DNA of 64,000 bases from Bdellovibrionales bacterium (GTDB lineage Bacteria; Bdellovibrionota; Bdellovibrionia; Bdellovibrionales; Bdellovibrionaceae): positions 372,001 to 436,000 of the forward strand of contig JAFEAQ010000004.1 of the NCBI GenBank assembly GCA_018266295.1, in the 5' to 3' direction. A program made the translations under genes and the position numbers. Numbering within the stretch: the stretch's first letter is position 1; each line of letters starts with the position of its first letter. Shown here in pieces: positions 19,500-27,279 of this stretch. The notes below the pieces were generated by a model. It did no database searches. It saw only the letters and a list, made by a program, of their open reading frames with translations, and was not told the origin of the DNA.

Positions 19500-21137
19500 A
19501 TGAAAAGGCTTGTGAAAAAAGCCCGTCTCGTGTCAGTTGTTGGCGCACTCTTCGCCTCAGCATTTGCAACAGCAGCTCAGCCAGAAGCAGTTCCAGGTGA
19601 GTACGTCGTTAAGTTGAGAGAACCAATCTCTGCTTATAAGAATCAAATGAATGTATTGAGCCAAGAGCTCGGTTCATACATTAAGTCTTCAATTCCAGGT
19701 CAAAACATCGTAGTTATCAAACGCCCTGTGTTTGAAATGCAATCATCGGTTGTAAAAGCGATGGCGCAAAATCCAAGCATCGAAGTGATCGAGCCTAACT
19801 ATATTTATCATGCAAGCAGAACTCCGAACGATCCAATGCTCGGCCAGCTTTGGGGTATGCTCAACGTCGGCCAAGCAGATGCAGACAAGCAACAAGGTAT
19901 TGCGGGAACTGATATTGGCGCGACTCAAGCTTGGGACATCGAAACGGGTTCTAAGAATGTGATTATCGCCGTTATCGATACAGGGGTTGATTACACAAAC
20001 CCTGACTTGGCTCCTAATATGTGGACCAATGCAGCTGAATTGAACGGTAAAAAAGGTGTTGATGATGATGGTAATGGCGTTGTTGACGACATCTATGGTT
20101 ACAACACGATCAATAACAGCGGTGATCCAAAAGATGACCACGGTCACGGTTCGCACTGCTCTGGCACTATCGGTGCTAAAGGTGATGATGGCAAAGGGAT
20201 CGTAGGTGTTAACTGGAATACTCGCATCATGGCAGTTAAGTTCCTCGATGCAAACGGTTCTGGTACTCTTGAAAATGCAATCAAAGGTATCGATTACGCT
20301 TCTAAAATGGGCGCAAAGATCATGTCGAACTCATGGGGCGGCGGCGGCGAATCTCAAACTTTGAGAGAAGCTATTGAAAGATCTAACAAAGCCGGCGCTC
20401 TTTTCGTAGCAGCAGCTGGTAACGAATCTAACAACAACGATGCGAACCCTTCTTACCCGGCTTCTTACCAAGTACCAAACGTACTTTCAGTCGCAGCAGT
20501 AGATAATAGAGGCCAAATTGCTTCTTTCTCTAACTACGGTAAGAACTCAGTTCATGTTGGTGCGCCCGGTGTGAACATCGTGAGCACAACGACTAATGGA
20601 TATGAAGCATGGTCTGGGACTTCAATGGCGACTCCGCATGTATCAGGTGTTGCTGGTTTGATTGCTTCTCATGAGCCTGGTTTGAGCGCGATTGAAATCA
20701 GAAACCGCATTATCACGACAGCTCGTCCAATCGCGGGTCTTCGTGGCAAAGTTCGTGGCGCCGGTTTCGTAAACGCTTATGCAGCTTTAACAAACACAGT
20801 TCCACAACCTGACGCGAACGATCCAGCAAACTGGCAAGCAATGTCGGTGTCTGCGGCGACAGCTCATCCATATGCTGATAAGTCGAATGAAACATACGAA
20901 GTTTCTGTGCCGGGCGCGAAAGAGTTCTCTCTTTACTTCTCGAAGTTCGAAACTGAAAGAGGTTACGACACAGTTCAATTCTTCGATGCAAAAGGCAAAC
21001 TCGTAGGAGAAATGTCAGGCAATAACGATGACAGCTTCTCGCCTGTGATCACTGGTGATTATGTGAAAATCGTCTTCAAGTCCGATGACTCTGTAAGCCT
21101 CTACGGCTTTGAAGTGACAAAGGCAGCTTGGAGATAA
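19500..21137 (+). CDS. Secreted subtilisin-like serine protease (S8 family)
   Basis: A 545-residue exported protease. It has a signal peptide (cleavage near ATAA/QPEA at about residue 26), an inhibitor_I9-like propeptide (residues about 30-105, GEYVVKL to EVIEPNYIY), and an S8 catalytic domain with the triad Asp160 (VIDTGVDY), His216 (HGHGSH) and Ser375 (GTSMATPH), with the oxyanion Asn in AAAGNES. A C-terminal domain of about 110 residues follows (NDPANWQAMSVSA to the end), probably a beta-rich PPC/CUB-like module. The start has AAGGAGG. In a predator such enzymes may digest prey proteins, but that role is inference. A terminator follows. Confidence 0.93.
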   Translation: MKRLVKKARLVSVVGALFASAFATAAQPEAVPGEYVVKLREPISAYKNQMNVLSQELGSYIKSSIPGQNIVVIKRPVFEMQSSVVKAMAQNPSIEVIEPNYIYHASRTPNDPMLGQLWGMLNVGQADADKQQGIAGTDIGATQAWDIETGSKNVIIAVIDTGVDYTNPDLAPNMWTNAAELNGKKGVDDDGNGVVDDIYGYNTINNSGDPKDDHGHGSHCSGTIGAKGDDGKGIVGVNWNTRIMAVKFLDANGSGTLENAIKGIDYASKMGAKIMSNSWGGGGESQTLREAIERSNKAGALFVAAAGNESNNNDANPSYPASYQVPNVLSVAAVDNRGQIASFSNYGKNSVHVGAPGVNIVSTTTNGYEAWSGTSMATPHVSGVAGLIASHEPGLSAIEIRNRIITTARPIAGLRGKVRGAGFVNAYAALTNTVPQPDANDPANWQAMSVSAATAHPYADKSNETYEVSVPGAKEFSLYFSKFETERGYDTVQFFDAKGKLVGEMSGNNDDSFSPVITGDYVKIVFKSDDSVSLYGFEVTKAAWR

Positions 21138-21160
21138 GTTAGCGATACCTCCAATTGGTT

Positions 21161-21192
21161 AAGCCACCGTGATGAACGGTGGCTTTTTTATT
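21161..21192 (+). terminator. Terminator behind the subtilase
   Basis: AAGCCACCGT and ACGGTGGCTT pair perfectly around loop GATGA, followed by TTTTTATTTT. Confidence 0.88.
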
Positions 21193-21222
21193 TTCTGCGA
21201 GATGGTCGTAGAAAATTCGGCC

Positions 21223-22098
21223 TTAAAGCTCGTATTTTTTAAGAAAGGCGTCCATCTTCATATTGATGTAATCCGGAAAATCAAGCTGAGTGCAGTGAGA
21301 GCCATAAGGCACAACCACAAACTCACTGCCGGCAATCTTATGATGGAACTCTTGCTGGAACTTCTGAGGAGTCACATTGTCGCGTTCGCCAGAGATGATC
21401 AACGTCGGCACATTCACTGTTGGAAGAATGAGCTCGCCGTCGAATTTCATGAGCTCTTCGAATAAAACCAAGAAAGTGCGGAGATCCATGTGAGCAACTC
21501 CGCGAGCATACACTTCGATATCTTTGAAATGAGTGAGCTTCAGATTGAAGCCACCAGCAGCGCCAGCAAGGAACATCGAGAAAGGATTATCTACAGCCAT
21601 TCTCCACAAGGTTGTCCACAGATCCGGAGACTTTTCATATTGAGCTTTCACAAAATAATAAAAAGGCTCTACGACATCGAGACCGAACATGCCCTTGATA
21701 GGATTCTTAGAAAATCCGTTGATGTATGTCATTGAGCCAATACGCTCAGGAGCAACACGGAAAAGCTCTAGCAATAAAGGCGCGCCGAAGCTGTGACCGG
21801 CAAAGTGCGCTTTTGAAATTTGCAGATGATCCATGAGTCCCACGATATCATCGACAAGATCCGAGACTTTCAAATTCTGCGGATTTCCGAGGGGCTGGCT
21901 CTTATGATGACCACGAATATCGAAAGTAATCACTTTGTAGTGCTTTGAGAAATGCTCCATTTGGAAGTGCCAGTGATTCATGAGGCAGGCAATTCCATAG
22001 ATCAGAATCAACGGCTCCCCTTCACCACGAACTTCGTAGTAAATCGGAGTCTTGTCGAAGCTTTCAAAGACGCCACTTTCTTTTTCAATCATTGTCAT
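21223..22098 (-). CDS. Alpha/beta-fold hydrolase
   Basis: A 291-residue protein without signal peptide. The alpha/beta-hydrolase features are present: the oxyanion-side strand PLILIYGIA, DIRGHHKS, the nucleophile elbow GHSFGA (Ser103), the acid region SGERDNVTP (Asp near 238) and the catalytic histidine in YGSHCTQLDFP near 267. The family covers esterases, lipases, haloperoxidases and C-C hydrolases, and nothing here narrows the substrate. It is probably cotranscribed with the FHA gene, which ends 12 bases before its start. ATG 22098 and ATG 22092 are both possible starts and neither has a clear ribosome-binding site. Confidence 0.85.
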   Translation of the reverse strand: MTMIEKESGVFESFDKTPIYYEVRGEGEPLILIYGIACLMNHWHFQMEHFSKHYKVITFDIRGHHKSQPLGNPQNLKVSDLVDDIVGLMDHLQISKAHFAGHSFGAPLLLELFRVAPERIGSMTYINGFSKNPIKGMFGLDVVEPFYYFVKAQYEKSPDLWTTLWRMAVDNPFSMFLAGAAGGFNLKLTHFKDIEVYARGVAHMDLRTFLVLFEELMKFDGELILPTVNVPTLIISGERDNVTPQKFQQEFHHKIAGSEFVVVPYGSHCTQLDFPDYINMKMDAFLKKYEL

Positions 22099-22110
22099 GA
22101 GAAACAGCCT

Positions 22111-22800
22111 TTAAATATACGTGACCTTGATCAGGGTTCCGCCAATGCGAATGAGATCCCCATCTTGAAGAGTTTCGGTTTCAACGGGTTGATTGTTGAG
22201 ACTTAACTTATTCCTGCAGAGGTTTTTAATTTTGGCCAGACCATCGCCGGGGACGATTTCAAAAGCAAGGTCCGGAGCTTCAGGATCCCGCAGGTCTATA
22301 TCCAGCGAGTTTGCCCCGGCAATTCGCGGCCCATAACCCAAGTGCAAAGTTTCATCGGCTTGAATGCCCTGAACAAAGCGAAGTTTCAAAGTTGGCGAAA
22401 AAGGCAGGCCTTTCCCTTCGACCAGTTTGTTTTGAATCCAGTCGCTAGGAAGTTTTTCCACGAGGTTTTCCCGCCAAGAACGGACCCGGGCAAACTCTTC
22501 AGCCTTTGGAGTTTCCACCGTAAGAACGCGGAAATTTGTTCTACCTAAACGGAACGTGACGCCTGGCAACATAGAGACGCGTTTCACCCGCCGGTTCGAC
22601 AGCAAGATGCCATTTGAGGAGTCTAAATCAATTAAAACGTACTGACCCTTATTATCGACCTCAAAACGAGCATGCTCGCCGGAGATTTTCTCGTCGTTGA
22701 TGACGATCTCTCCGCGGTTGCGGCCGATCTTGTGGCCGTCTTCTACCTTGTATCGTGAGCCCTGATGGGGCCCATCGAGAGCCTCTATGAATAGTACCAT
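22111..22800 (-). CDS. FHA-domain protein with two FHA-like modules
   Basis: A 229-residue cytosolic protein. The first half (about 5-95) is a typical forkhead-associated domain, with GRNRGEIVINDEKISGEHARFE and DLDSSNGILL covering the conserved G-R, S-x-x-H and N-G residues used to bind phosphothreonine. The second half (about 130-229) ends DLIRIGGTLIKVTYI and looks like a second, degenerate FHA fold without the G-R and S-x-x-H residues. It lies upstream of the hydrolase gene on the same strand. The partner kinase is not in the window. ATG 22800 lacks an obvious Shine-Dalgarno sequence. Confidence 0.85.
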   Translation of the reverse strand: MVLFIEALDGPHQGSRYKVEDGHKIGRNRGEIVINDEKISGEHARFEVDNKGQYVLIDLDSSNGILLSNRRVKRVSMLPGVTFRLGRTNFRVLTVETPKAEEFARVRSWRENLVEKLPSDWIQNKLVEGKGLPFSPTLKLRFVQGIQADETLHLGYGPRIAGANSLDIDLRDPEAPDLAFEIVPGDGLAKIKNLCRNKLSLNNQPVETETLQDGDLIRIGGTLIKVTYI

Positions 22801-22896
22801 GTAATTATTGTAAGGAGCTTTTCGAAAACCTTCAACACTCCCCGCTTGTGCTTATCCTTTGGGCGTGCTAAACCATCGAACTCAGTTAAGAAAGTC

Positions 22897-22945
22897 ATCC
22901 TTGCTCCTGACATTGGGTCAGGGGCTATAAACCGAAAGGATCGAA
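22897..22945 (+). promoter_or_regulatory. rpsF leader RNA resembling the S6:S18 autoregulatory element
   Basis: ATCCTT (22897-22902) can pair with AAGGAT (22936-22941), which contains the rpsF Shine-Dalgarno sequence. Inside lies a 9-bp hairpin, 22903-22911 with 22917-22925 (loop ATTGG). The 3' side has an unpaired stretch 22926-22935 that includes CCG (22932-22934). A lower stem, an upper hairpin and a one-sided loop with CCG is the layout known for leaders bound by the S6:S18 complex. Pairing would hide the ribosome-binding site. The assignment is by eye. Confidence 0.6.
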
Positions 22946-23470
22946 ATGGAAACATCTAAAGCGACTGTAAAACGTCCTTATGAAGTAATCGTTGTCGTTC
23001 ACCCAGACGCGACCGTTGACGAACAAAAAGAGCTTTTCAGAAAAAATAAAGCTACTATCGAAACCTACAAAGGTTCTGTGTTCTCATTGGAAACTTGGGG
23101 CAAACGCACGCTTGCTAACCCTATTGGTAAGTTGAAGAAAGCTATTTTCTTCCATTCTTACTTCGAAGCAGACACTCAAGCGATCAACGAGCTTGAGCGT
23201 ACTATGCGCATCAACGAAAAAGTACTTCGCTTCATGCACACTCGTCTTGACGAGCGTACAGCTTTGGCGAAGCACGCTGAAACCTTCAAAAAAGGTTTGG
23301 CTGAATCTGCAGCACGTGAAAAAGAGCGCGAAGCAAAAATCGCAGCTCGTAAAGCGGCTTTTGCAGCAGCTAACTCTGAACGTGGTGAGCGCGGCGATCG
23401 CGGTGACCGTCCAGAGCGTGGCGAACGCGGTGATCGTGGTGATCGCGGCGATCGTTTTGAGAAGAAGTAG
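22946..23470 (+). CDS. rpsF: 30S ribosomal protein S6 with Arg-Gly-Asp-rich tail
   Basis: A 174-residue protein. Residues about 10-105 are the S6 fold (RPYEVIVVVHPDATVDEQKE, SLETWGKRTLANPIGK, AIFFHSYFEA). After residue 110 comes a charged helix (KEREAKIAARKAAFAAANSE) and a low-complexity tail built from RGERGDRGDRP-like repeats, much longer than the approximately 95-135 residues of typical S6. S6 binds S18 in the platform of the small subunit. Here rpsR is missing from the operon; the next gene encodes a membrane protein, then L9. A leader structure precedes it. Confidence 0.95.
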   Translation: METSKATVKRPYEVIVVVHPDATVDEQKELFRKNKATIETYKGSVFSLETWGKRTLANPIGKLKKAIFFHSYFEADTQAINELERTMRINEKVLRFMHTRLDERTALAKHAETFKKGLAESAAREKEREAKIAARKAAFAAANSERGERGDRGDRPERGERGDRGDRGDRFEKK

Positions 23471-23498
23471 TCTCTGACGAAACTCGAGGGTCTTTAAG

Positions 23499-24392
23499 AT
23501 GAGAGTTAAACACTCGCCCCGAAAATTCCTGGCCATTTTTTCGATTTCAGTTTTGTTATCATTACTGACGGTGGTTTTTGGGGCTCCTCTCATGCGCGTA
23601 CTACGAATTACTTACGGCGCGCTTACTTATTGGCTCTTGGGTGTCGCAGTGGCGGCCTTCTTCTGGTTTATCGATGCTCCGGCTCTCGCACTCTTTGTAG
23701 GCTCTATTTGGATGACTTTAGGGGTTTACATGGAATTGGAGAGAAAGGGCCTTCGATGGACAGCCTCCGCCCTCATTGGGATTGTCTCTGGTCTGTTGTT
23801 TTTTGCAACGGCGGCAGTGATTAATCTCGGTAAAGTTGGAGTGCATGATCTTGCTGCGGCTAAGACCCTTGTAGAACAGTTCATCAACGACAAGATCGTA
23901 GCGATGAATCCTGGTCTGCAATTAGATGCCGGTCTTCTGGTCCAGCTCATCCCATCAGCGATCGTCACTATCTTGGTAGTGGCCCTAGGTGTTGGGTTGA
24001 TGTTTGAGAAAAGAGTTTTTTCCTGGTTGGATCTTCCGCGGGAAAGAGTGGCTTCTCAACTCAAATTGTTGGAATTTCGCCTTCCAGATTTTGTGATCTG
24101 GGTTGCGATGATAGCCTTCCTTCTGACAATGGAGAATTTCAACGTGAAGGCGTTAGAGATTCTTGGATTGAATATCGTCAACGTATGTACGGTGCTTTAT
24201 TTCTTCCAGGGTTTGGCAATAATTGAGGTAAGTCTCAGATCTTTCAGAGCCGGTGCTTTGCTAAGAGCTGTGACTTATTTATTACTAGTCGGCCAATTGT
24301 TCCCAGCAGTGTGTGCAATTGGTTTGATTGATTACTGGGTTGATTTCAGAAAGCGTCTCAAAAAAATGAGACTGGCTTCTGGGAAAAACTAG
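23499..24392 (+). CDS. Polytopic membrane protein between rpsF and rplI (DUF2232/YybS-like)
   Basis: A 297-residue protein with about eight hydrophobic helices, among them [65 protein letters not shown] and [19 protein letters not shown]. Its topology and location in an S6-L9 operon match the DUF2232 (YybS) membrane proteins often found in this cluster, whose function is not established. It starts 28 bases after rpsF and ends 16 bases before rplI. I am confident that it is a membrane protein but less sure of the family name. Confidence 0.75.
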   Translation: MRVKHSPRKFLAIFSISVLLSLLTVVFGAPLMRVLRITYGALTYWLLGVAVAAFFWFIDAPALALFVGSIWMTLGVYMELERKGLRWTASALIGIVSGLLFFATAAVINLGKVGVHDLAAAKTLVEQFINDKIVAMNPGLQLDAGLLVQLIPSAIVTILVVALGVGLMFEKRVFSWLDLPRERVASQLKLLEFRLPDFVIWVAMIAFLLTMENFNVKALEILGLNIVNVCTVLYFFQGLAIIEVSLRSFRAGALLRAVTYLLLVGQLFPAVCAIGLIDYWVDFRKRLKKMRLASGKN

Positions 24393-24408
24393 AAATAGTG
24401 AGGATCAA

Positions 24409-24852
24409 ATGAAAGTTATTCTTTCAAAAGACGTAAAAGATGTGGGTAAAGTTGGCGATCTCGTTAACGTATCTGAAGGTTTCGCACGCAACTTCTTGTT
24501 CCCAAGAAAGTTGGCTGCTGAAGCTACTGAAAAACGCGTAAAAGAGTGGGAACACTTGAAGCGCGTTGCTGATGCGAAGAAGAAAAAAGCGATCGCTGAA
24601 AGACAAGCTGTCTTGGCGAAAATCAACGGCACAACTGTGAACTTCAAAGTTGCAGCTGGTGAGAACGACAAACTCTTCGGTACAGTGACTACGACTGACA
24701 TCTCTAAAGAGTTGGATAAAGCAGGTCACTCTGTAGACCGCCGTGATATCCACTTGGAAGAGCCGATCAAGGTTCTTGGCCAGCACAAAGCTGTCATCCG
24801 CATGGGTGAAGGCGCTGAAGCTAAGATCATGATCAACGTAGAGCGCGCTTAA
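24409..24852 (+). CDS. rplI: 50S ribosomal protein L9
   Basis: A 147-residue protein with the classic two-domain L9 form. The N-terminal 23S rRNA-binding domain reads [21 protein letters not shown] and [14 protein letters not shown] long connecting helix follows ([19 protein letters not shown]), then the C-terminal domain with [13 protein letters not shown] and [15 protein letters not shown]. It is the last gene of the rpsF group and is closed by a terminator 28 bases after the stop. Confidence 0.97.
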   Translation: MKVILSKDVKDVGKVGDLVNVSEGFARNFLFPRKLAAEATEKRVKEWEHLKRVADAKKKKAIAERQAVLAKINGTTVNFKVAAGENDKLFGTVTTTDISKELDKAGHSVDRRDIHLEEPIKVLGQHKAVIRMGEGAEAKIMINVERA

Positions 24853-24880
24853 TCGCCCGCCTTACAAAGAGAAAATCTTG

Positions 24881-24913
24881 AAAGGGATTCTGGAAACAGG
24901 ATCCCTTTTATTA
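24881..24913 (+). terminator. Terminator behind rplI
   Basis: AAAGGGAT (24881-24888) pairs with ATCCCTTT (24901-24908) over a 12-base loop, followed by a T-rich stretch. Confidence 0.8.
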
Positions 24914-25026
24914 TTTGAATCACTCAACAAGAAATGTTTACAGAAAGATAGAAATCCAGTTTCTTCTTAATTTGCCTGTGTTACCAGGTGTTCCCCCTAA
25001 ACGGAATGTATTTACACAGGAGACTT

Positions 25027-25503
25027 ATGAAACACCTTATCGTCGCACTTACAGTGCTTTTCTCTATGTCCGCGCATGCAGTATCGAAACAAGAAGCTGA
25101 AATTCTTGAAACGGTTATTAAAAACGCAAACCTTTTCACGGTGACATATTCCGACGGTAGCGAAGCTCCGGAAGAGTACGCTTTGCCGAAGCTTATTTCA
25201 GACGCCCTTTTAAATGGCTACTTCCAGTTGAAAGAAGAAAATACGGGCACTGTTGGCAGCCTCAAGTACACATACATCTCATGTGATGTAACGACAGACG
25301 ATTCAAAATCAGTGAAGGATGCGACTGTTTATGATTGCACACTGACTTTCGGACAAGGTGAATTCACAAATACAGACGAGGGTTTCACGGGCCCTGATTC
25401 TGAAGGCCAAGTGATGCTTTCGTTTTCAGCGGTGGTTCCTAATAACCCACGCTATGAAGTTGAAATTCCAGATACGAATATGGTTTTGGAAATCGGCGAC
25501 TAA
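25027..25503 (+). CDS. Secreted protein, function unknown
   Basis: A 158-residue protein that starts MKHLIVALTVLFSMSAHA, a clear Sec signal peptide. ATG 25027 has AGGAG 5 bases upstream; a GTG at 24988 would put 13 extra residues before the signal. The mature part is acidic (DGSEAPEEYALPKL, TTDDSKSVKD, NTDEGFTGPDSEG) and has two cysteines (SCDV, DCTL), so one disulfide is possible. No domain is recognised. It is monocistronic between terminators at 24881 and 25531. Confidence 0.75.
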   Translation: MKHLIVALTVLFSMSAHAVSKQEAEILETVIKNANLFTVTYSDGSEAPEEYALPKLISDALLNGYFQLKEENTGTVGSLKYTYISCDVTTDDSKSVKDATVYDCTLTFGQGEFTNTDEGFTGPDSEGQVMLSFSAVVPNNPRYEVEIPDTNMVLEIGD

Positions 25504-25530
25504 GATCTATCGATAAAAAATAATTGCGGA

Positions 25531-25561
25531 GGGGCTGCCATGATGGCGGCCTTTTTGCTTT
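25531..25561 (+). terminator. Terminator behind the secreted 158-residue protein
   Basis: GGGGCTGCC (25531-25539) pairs, with wobbles, with GGCGGCCTT (25545-25553) over loop ATGAT, followed by TTTTGCTTTT. Confidence 0.7.
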
Positions 25562-25718
25562 TCAGGAAACAGTGGGATCAGGAAGATATTTCCTTTCTGT
25601 CTAGAGGGAAGACACTTAAAAATGGCCGAGAGGAACTTTTATTTTAATAGGCTGCGGCCTCGAGTTTGCTCAGTAGGTTTGTGACCATTCCATAATCTTT
25701 TTCGCAAGGGACGTGCCT

Positions 25719-26117
25719 ATGAAAAAACAAGTTTTAGTTTCTGTAATGACTGTATTAACAGGTTTTAGTGCCATGGCGGCGAGTTCGCTGAGCAAGGGTG
25801 ATTACACTGGCCACACGAAAGATGGTAGCAATTGCGGCCTCCGCATTAAACAAAACGAAGCTATCTACGAAAGAACGACTATTCAGTTTACTTGGACAAA
25901 AAACGGTAAAAACGAATACGGTTATGTTGATATGAAAAATGACGAGATTCGCATTGATGGCAACACTTTCACTGCGCAATCTAGTAACGATATCGCTAAG
26001 GCAAAAGTGAAGCTGACTTTAGCTAACGATGGAACCCCGATCGAAGCAAAGATGGGCGTCGGATTGTTCGTGCAGCTTGGCTATGATGTAACGTGCCTTC
26101 AGCTTACACGCAAATAG
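25719..26117 (+). CDS. Small secreted protein, function unknown
   Basis: A 132-residue protein with signal peptide MKKQVLVSVMTVLTGFSAMA, probably cleaved before ASSLSK. The mature protein of about 110 residues looks beta-rich (GDYTGHTKDGSNCGLRIKQN, TIQFTWTKNGKNEYGYVDM) and holds two cysteines, one near each end, suggesting a disulfide-closed barrel or sandwich. ATG 25719 has AAGGG 8 bases upstream. No family is recognised. A shared terminator separates it from the convergent gene that ends at 26198. Confidence 0.75.
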   Translation: MKKQVLVSVMTVLTGFSAMAASSLSKGDYTGHTKDGSNCGLRIKQNEAIYERTTIQFTWTKNGKNEYGYVDMKNDEIRIDGNTFTAQSSNDIAKAKVKLTLANDGTPIEAKMGVGLFVQLGYDVTCLQLTRK

Positions 26118-26143
26118 TAGAAGAGATCTCAGTGCTATTAACG

Positions 26144-26177
26144 AAAAAGCCGTTCATCCTTGAGCGGCTTTTTTGTT
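26144..26177. terminator. Bidirectional terminator between convergent genes
   Basis: AAAAAGCCG and CGGCTTTTTT form the stem with a loop between (one mismatch near the loop). A-run left and T-run right serve both converging genes. Confidence 0.82.
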
Positions 26178-26197
26178 TTAAAGCACTCTTGCCGGAA

Positions 26198-26389
26198 TTA
26201 CGAATGGCGCTCTTTGGCTGCCAAGAGGACGTCTTGAAGGTACTCGGCCATGATCTCGCGCAAGTCTTCAGTAGTGAGAGTTTCAGCTGTTTTACCGTGT
26301 TGCTGCATGAGTGTCTGAAGCTCGCGGCGAATCTCCCCTTCTGGGAGTCCGGTCGCAAGAATGACCATCTCAAGAAGTGCATTACCCAT
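26198..26389 (-). CDS. Small cytosolic protein, function unknown
   Basis: A 63-residue helical protein that starts MGNALLEMVILATGLPEGEI, with GGAGG 6 bases before ATG 26389. Upstream in-frame codons at 26401 and 26422 lack such a site. The sequence continues with RRELQTLMQQHGKTAETLTTEDLREIMAEYLQDVLLAAKERHS, read here in separate parts as two amphipathic helices around a TLTTEDLREI turn. There is no signal or membrane segment. The size and acidic helices suggest a small adaptor or regulator, but no family is recognised. Confidence 0.6.
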   Translation of the reverse strand: MGNALLEMVILATGLPEGEIRRELQTLMQQHGKTAETLTTEDLREIMAEYLQDVLLAAKERHS

Positions 26390-26717
26390 GTTAGCCTCCA
26401 TGCTTTGTGGGTTTGTCTTCATGACAAAATCATTGCACCAATCGGTTAGTCGGAACTCAACCAAATGGTGGTGACTTAAATTGATTTAGTCCAAGGTCTG
26501 GTCCCAGTATGTCCGCATGGGAGCAACGTGTTTATGGAATCTAAAATCGTCTAACTCCTAGCCAGAGAGCCTTTTCCGAGCGGATTCAGCTACTTCCACA
26601 CTTATGCGCCAAAACGAGTGTTTGCATCGACAGGCGGATCACAGCGGGAACGTTTGTAGAGGCCAAGGACCGTGGCACCACCTGTGCAATGAAAGAAAAC
26701 ATACACAAGGGGGATGT

Positions 26718-27215
26718 GTGAAATATCTCATTACAGGCAGCTTCATCATAATGATGGCTCTATTTCAAAACTGCTCAAAGGTGGGCTTCAATTCTGATGC
26801 ATCTGCGATGGCTCTTAAATCCGGGGCTGACGGGCGCTCCGCAGGCGATGATGGAGTTCTCGGCACTGCAGACGATGTTCCTGGCGACGACGGCGCTATG
26901 AGCGGCGGTAACTGCGGTGGCGATGACCAAGCGAAAAACAAAGAAGACGAAGATGATCAGGATAGCGCGGATTGGTTATACATCCCCGGCGGTCGCGGAC
27001 ATGTACCTATGAGCTCTGTCGCGATTTGCCCTCCTGGTTCAAGGGACGAAGGACAACAAAAATGTCCTATGTTTTGTTACCAAGGAGTCGACTACGTAAT
27101 GCATAAGAGTGAAGCTCGAAACTATTTCGCTAAGCACTTTGATAAAGTGCCTAACTACGGAGGAGGAGCGGTTCCGGGAACTTGTGCAAATCCAGATTTA
27201 AAACTGAAACAATAA
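26718..27215 (+). CDS. Asp-rich lipoprotein, function unknown
   Basis: A 165-residue protein that starts at GTG 26718, preceded by AAGGGGG. The signal MKYLITGSFIIMMALFQNC has the lipobox FQNC, so the mature protein is lipid-anchored. The region 45-95 is glycine/aspartate-rich (DDGVLGTADDVPGDDG, KEDEDDQDSAD), reminiscent of calcium-binding loops. The C-terminal part has four further cysteines (ICPPG, KCPMFC, GTCANP). No enzyme motif is visible. About 250 bases upstream hold no other gene. The longer frame from 26604 lacks a ribosome-binding site and would bury the signal. Confidence 0.7.
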   Translation: MKYLITGSFIIMMALFQNCSKVGFNSDASAMALKSGADGRSAGDDGVLGTADDVPGDDGAMSGGNCGGDDQAKNKEDEDDQDSADWLYIPGGRGHVPMSSVAICPPGSRDEGQQKCPMFCYQGVDYVMHKSEARNYFAKHFDKVPNYGGGAVPGTCANPDLKLKQ

Positions 27216-27223
27216 AACCCACG

Positions 27224-27262
27224 AAAGAAGAAGAGGCGTTACAAACGCCTCTTCTTCTTTTA
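27224..27262. terminator. Strong bidirectional terminator with a 17-bp stem
   Basis: Bases 27224-27240 and 27244-27260 are perfect inverted repeats around loop ACA. The flanks are purine- and T-rich. It ends both the Asp-rich lipoprotein and dnaB. Confidence 0.9.
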
Positions 27263-27279
27263 CTGATTCTTTTTTCTGA

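Noticed and set aside
21605-21625. DnaA-box-like sequence (TGTCCACA) in the hydrolase gene
   Set aside because: It is a single match within a coding region with no cluster of boxes. The origin is expected left of recF.
26465-26717. Small gene in the gap before the Asp-rich lipoprotein
   Set aside because: No frame with a start signal or coding character was seen in about 250 bases. It is treated as a leader or promoter region.
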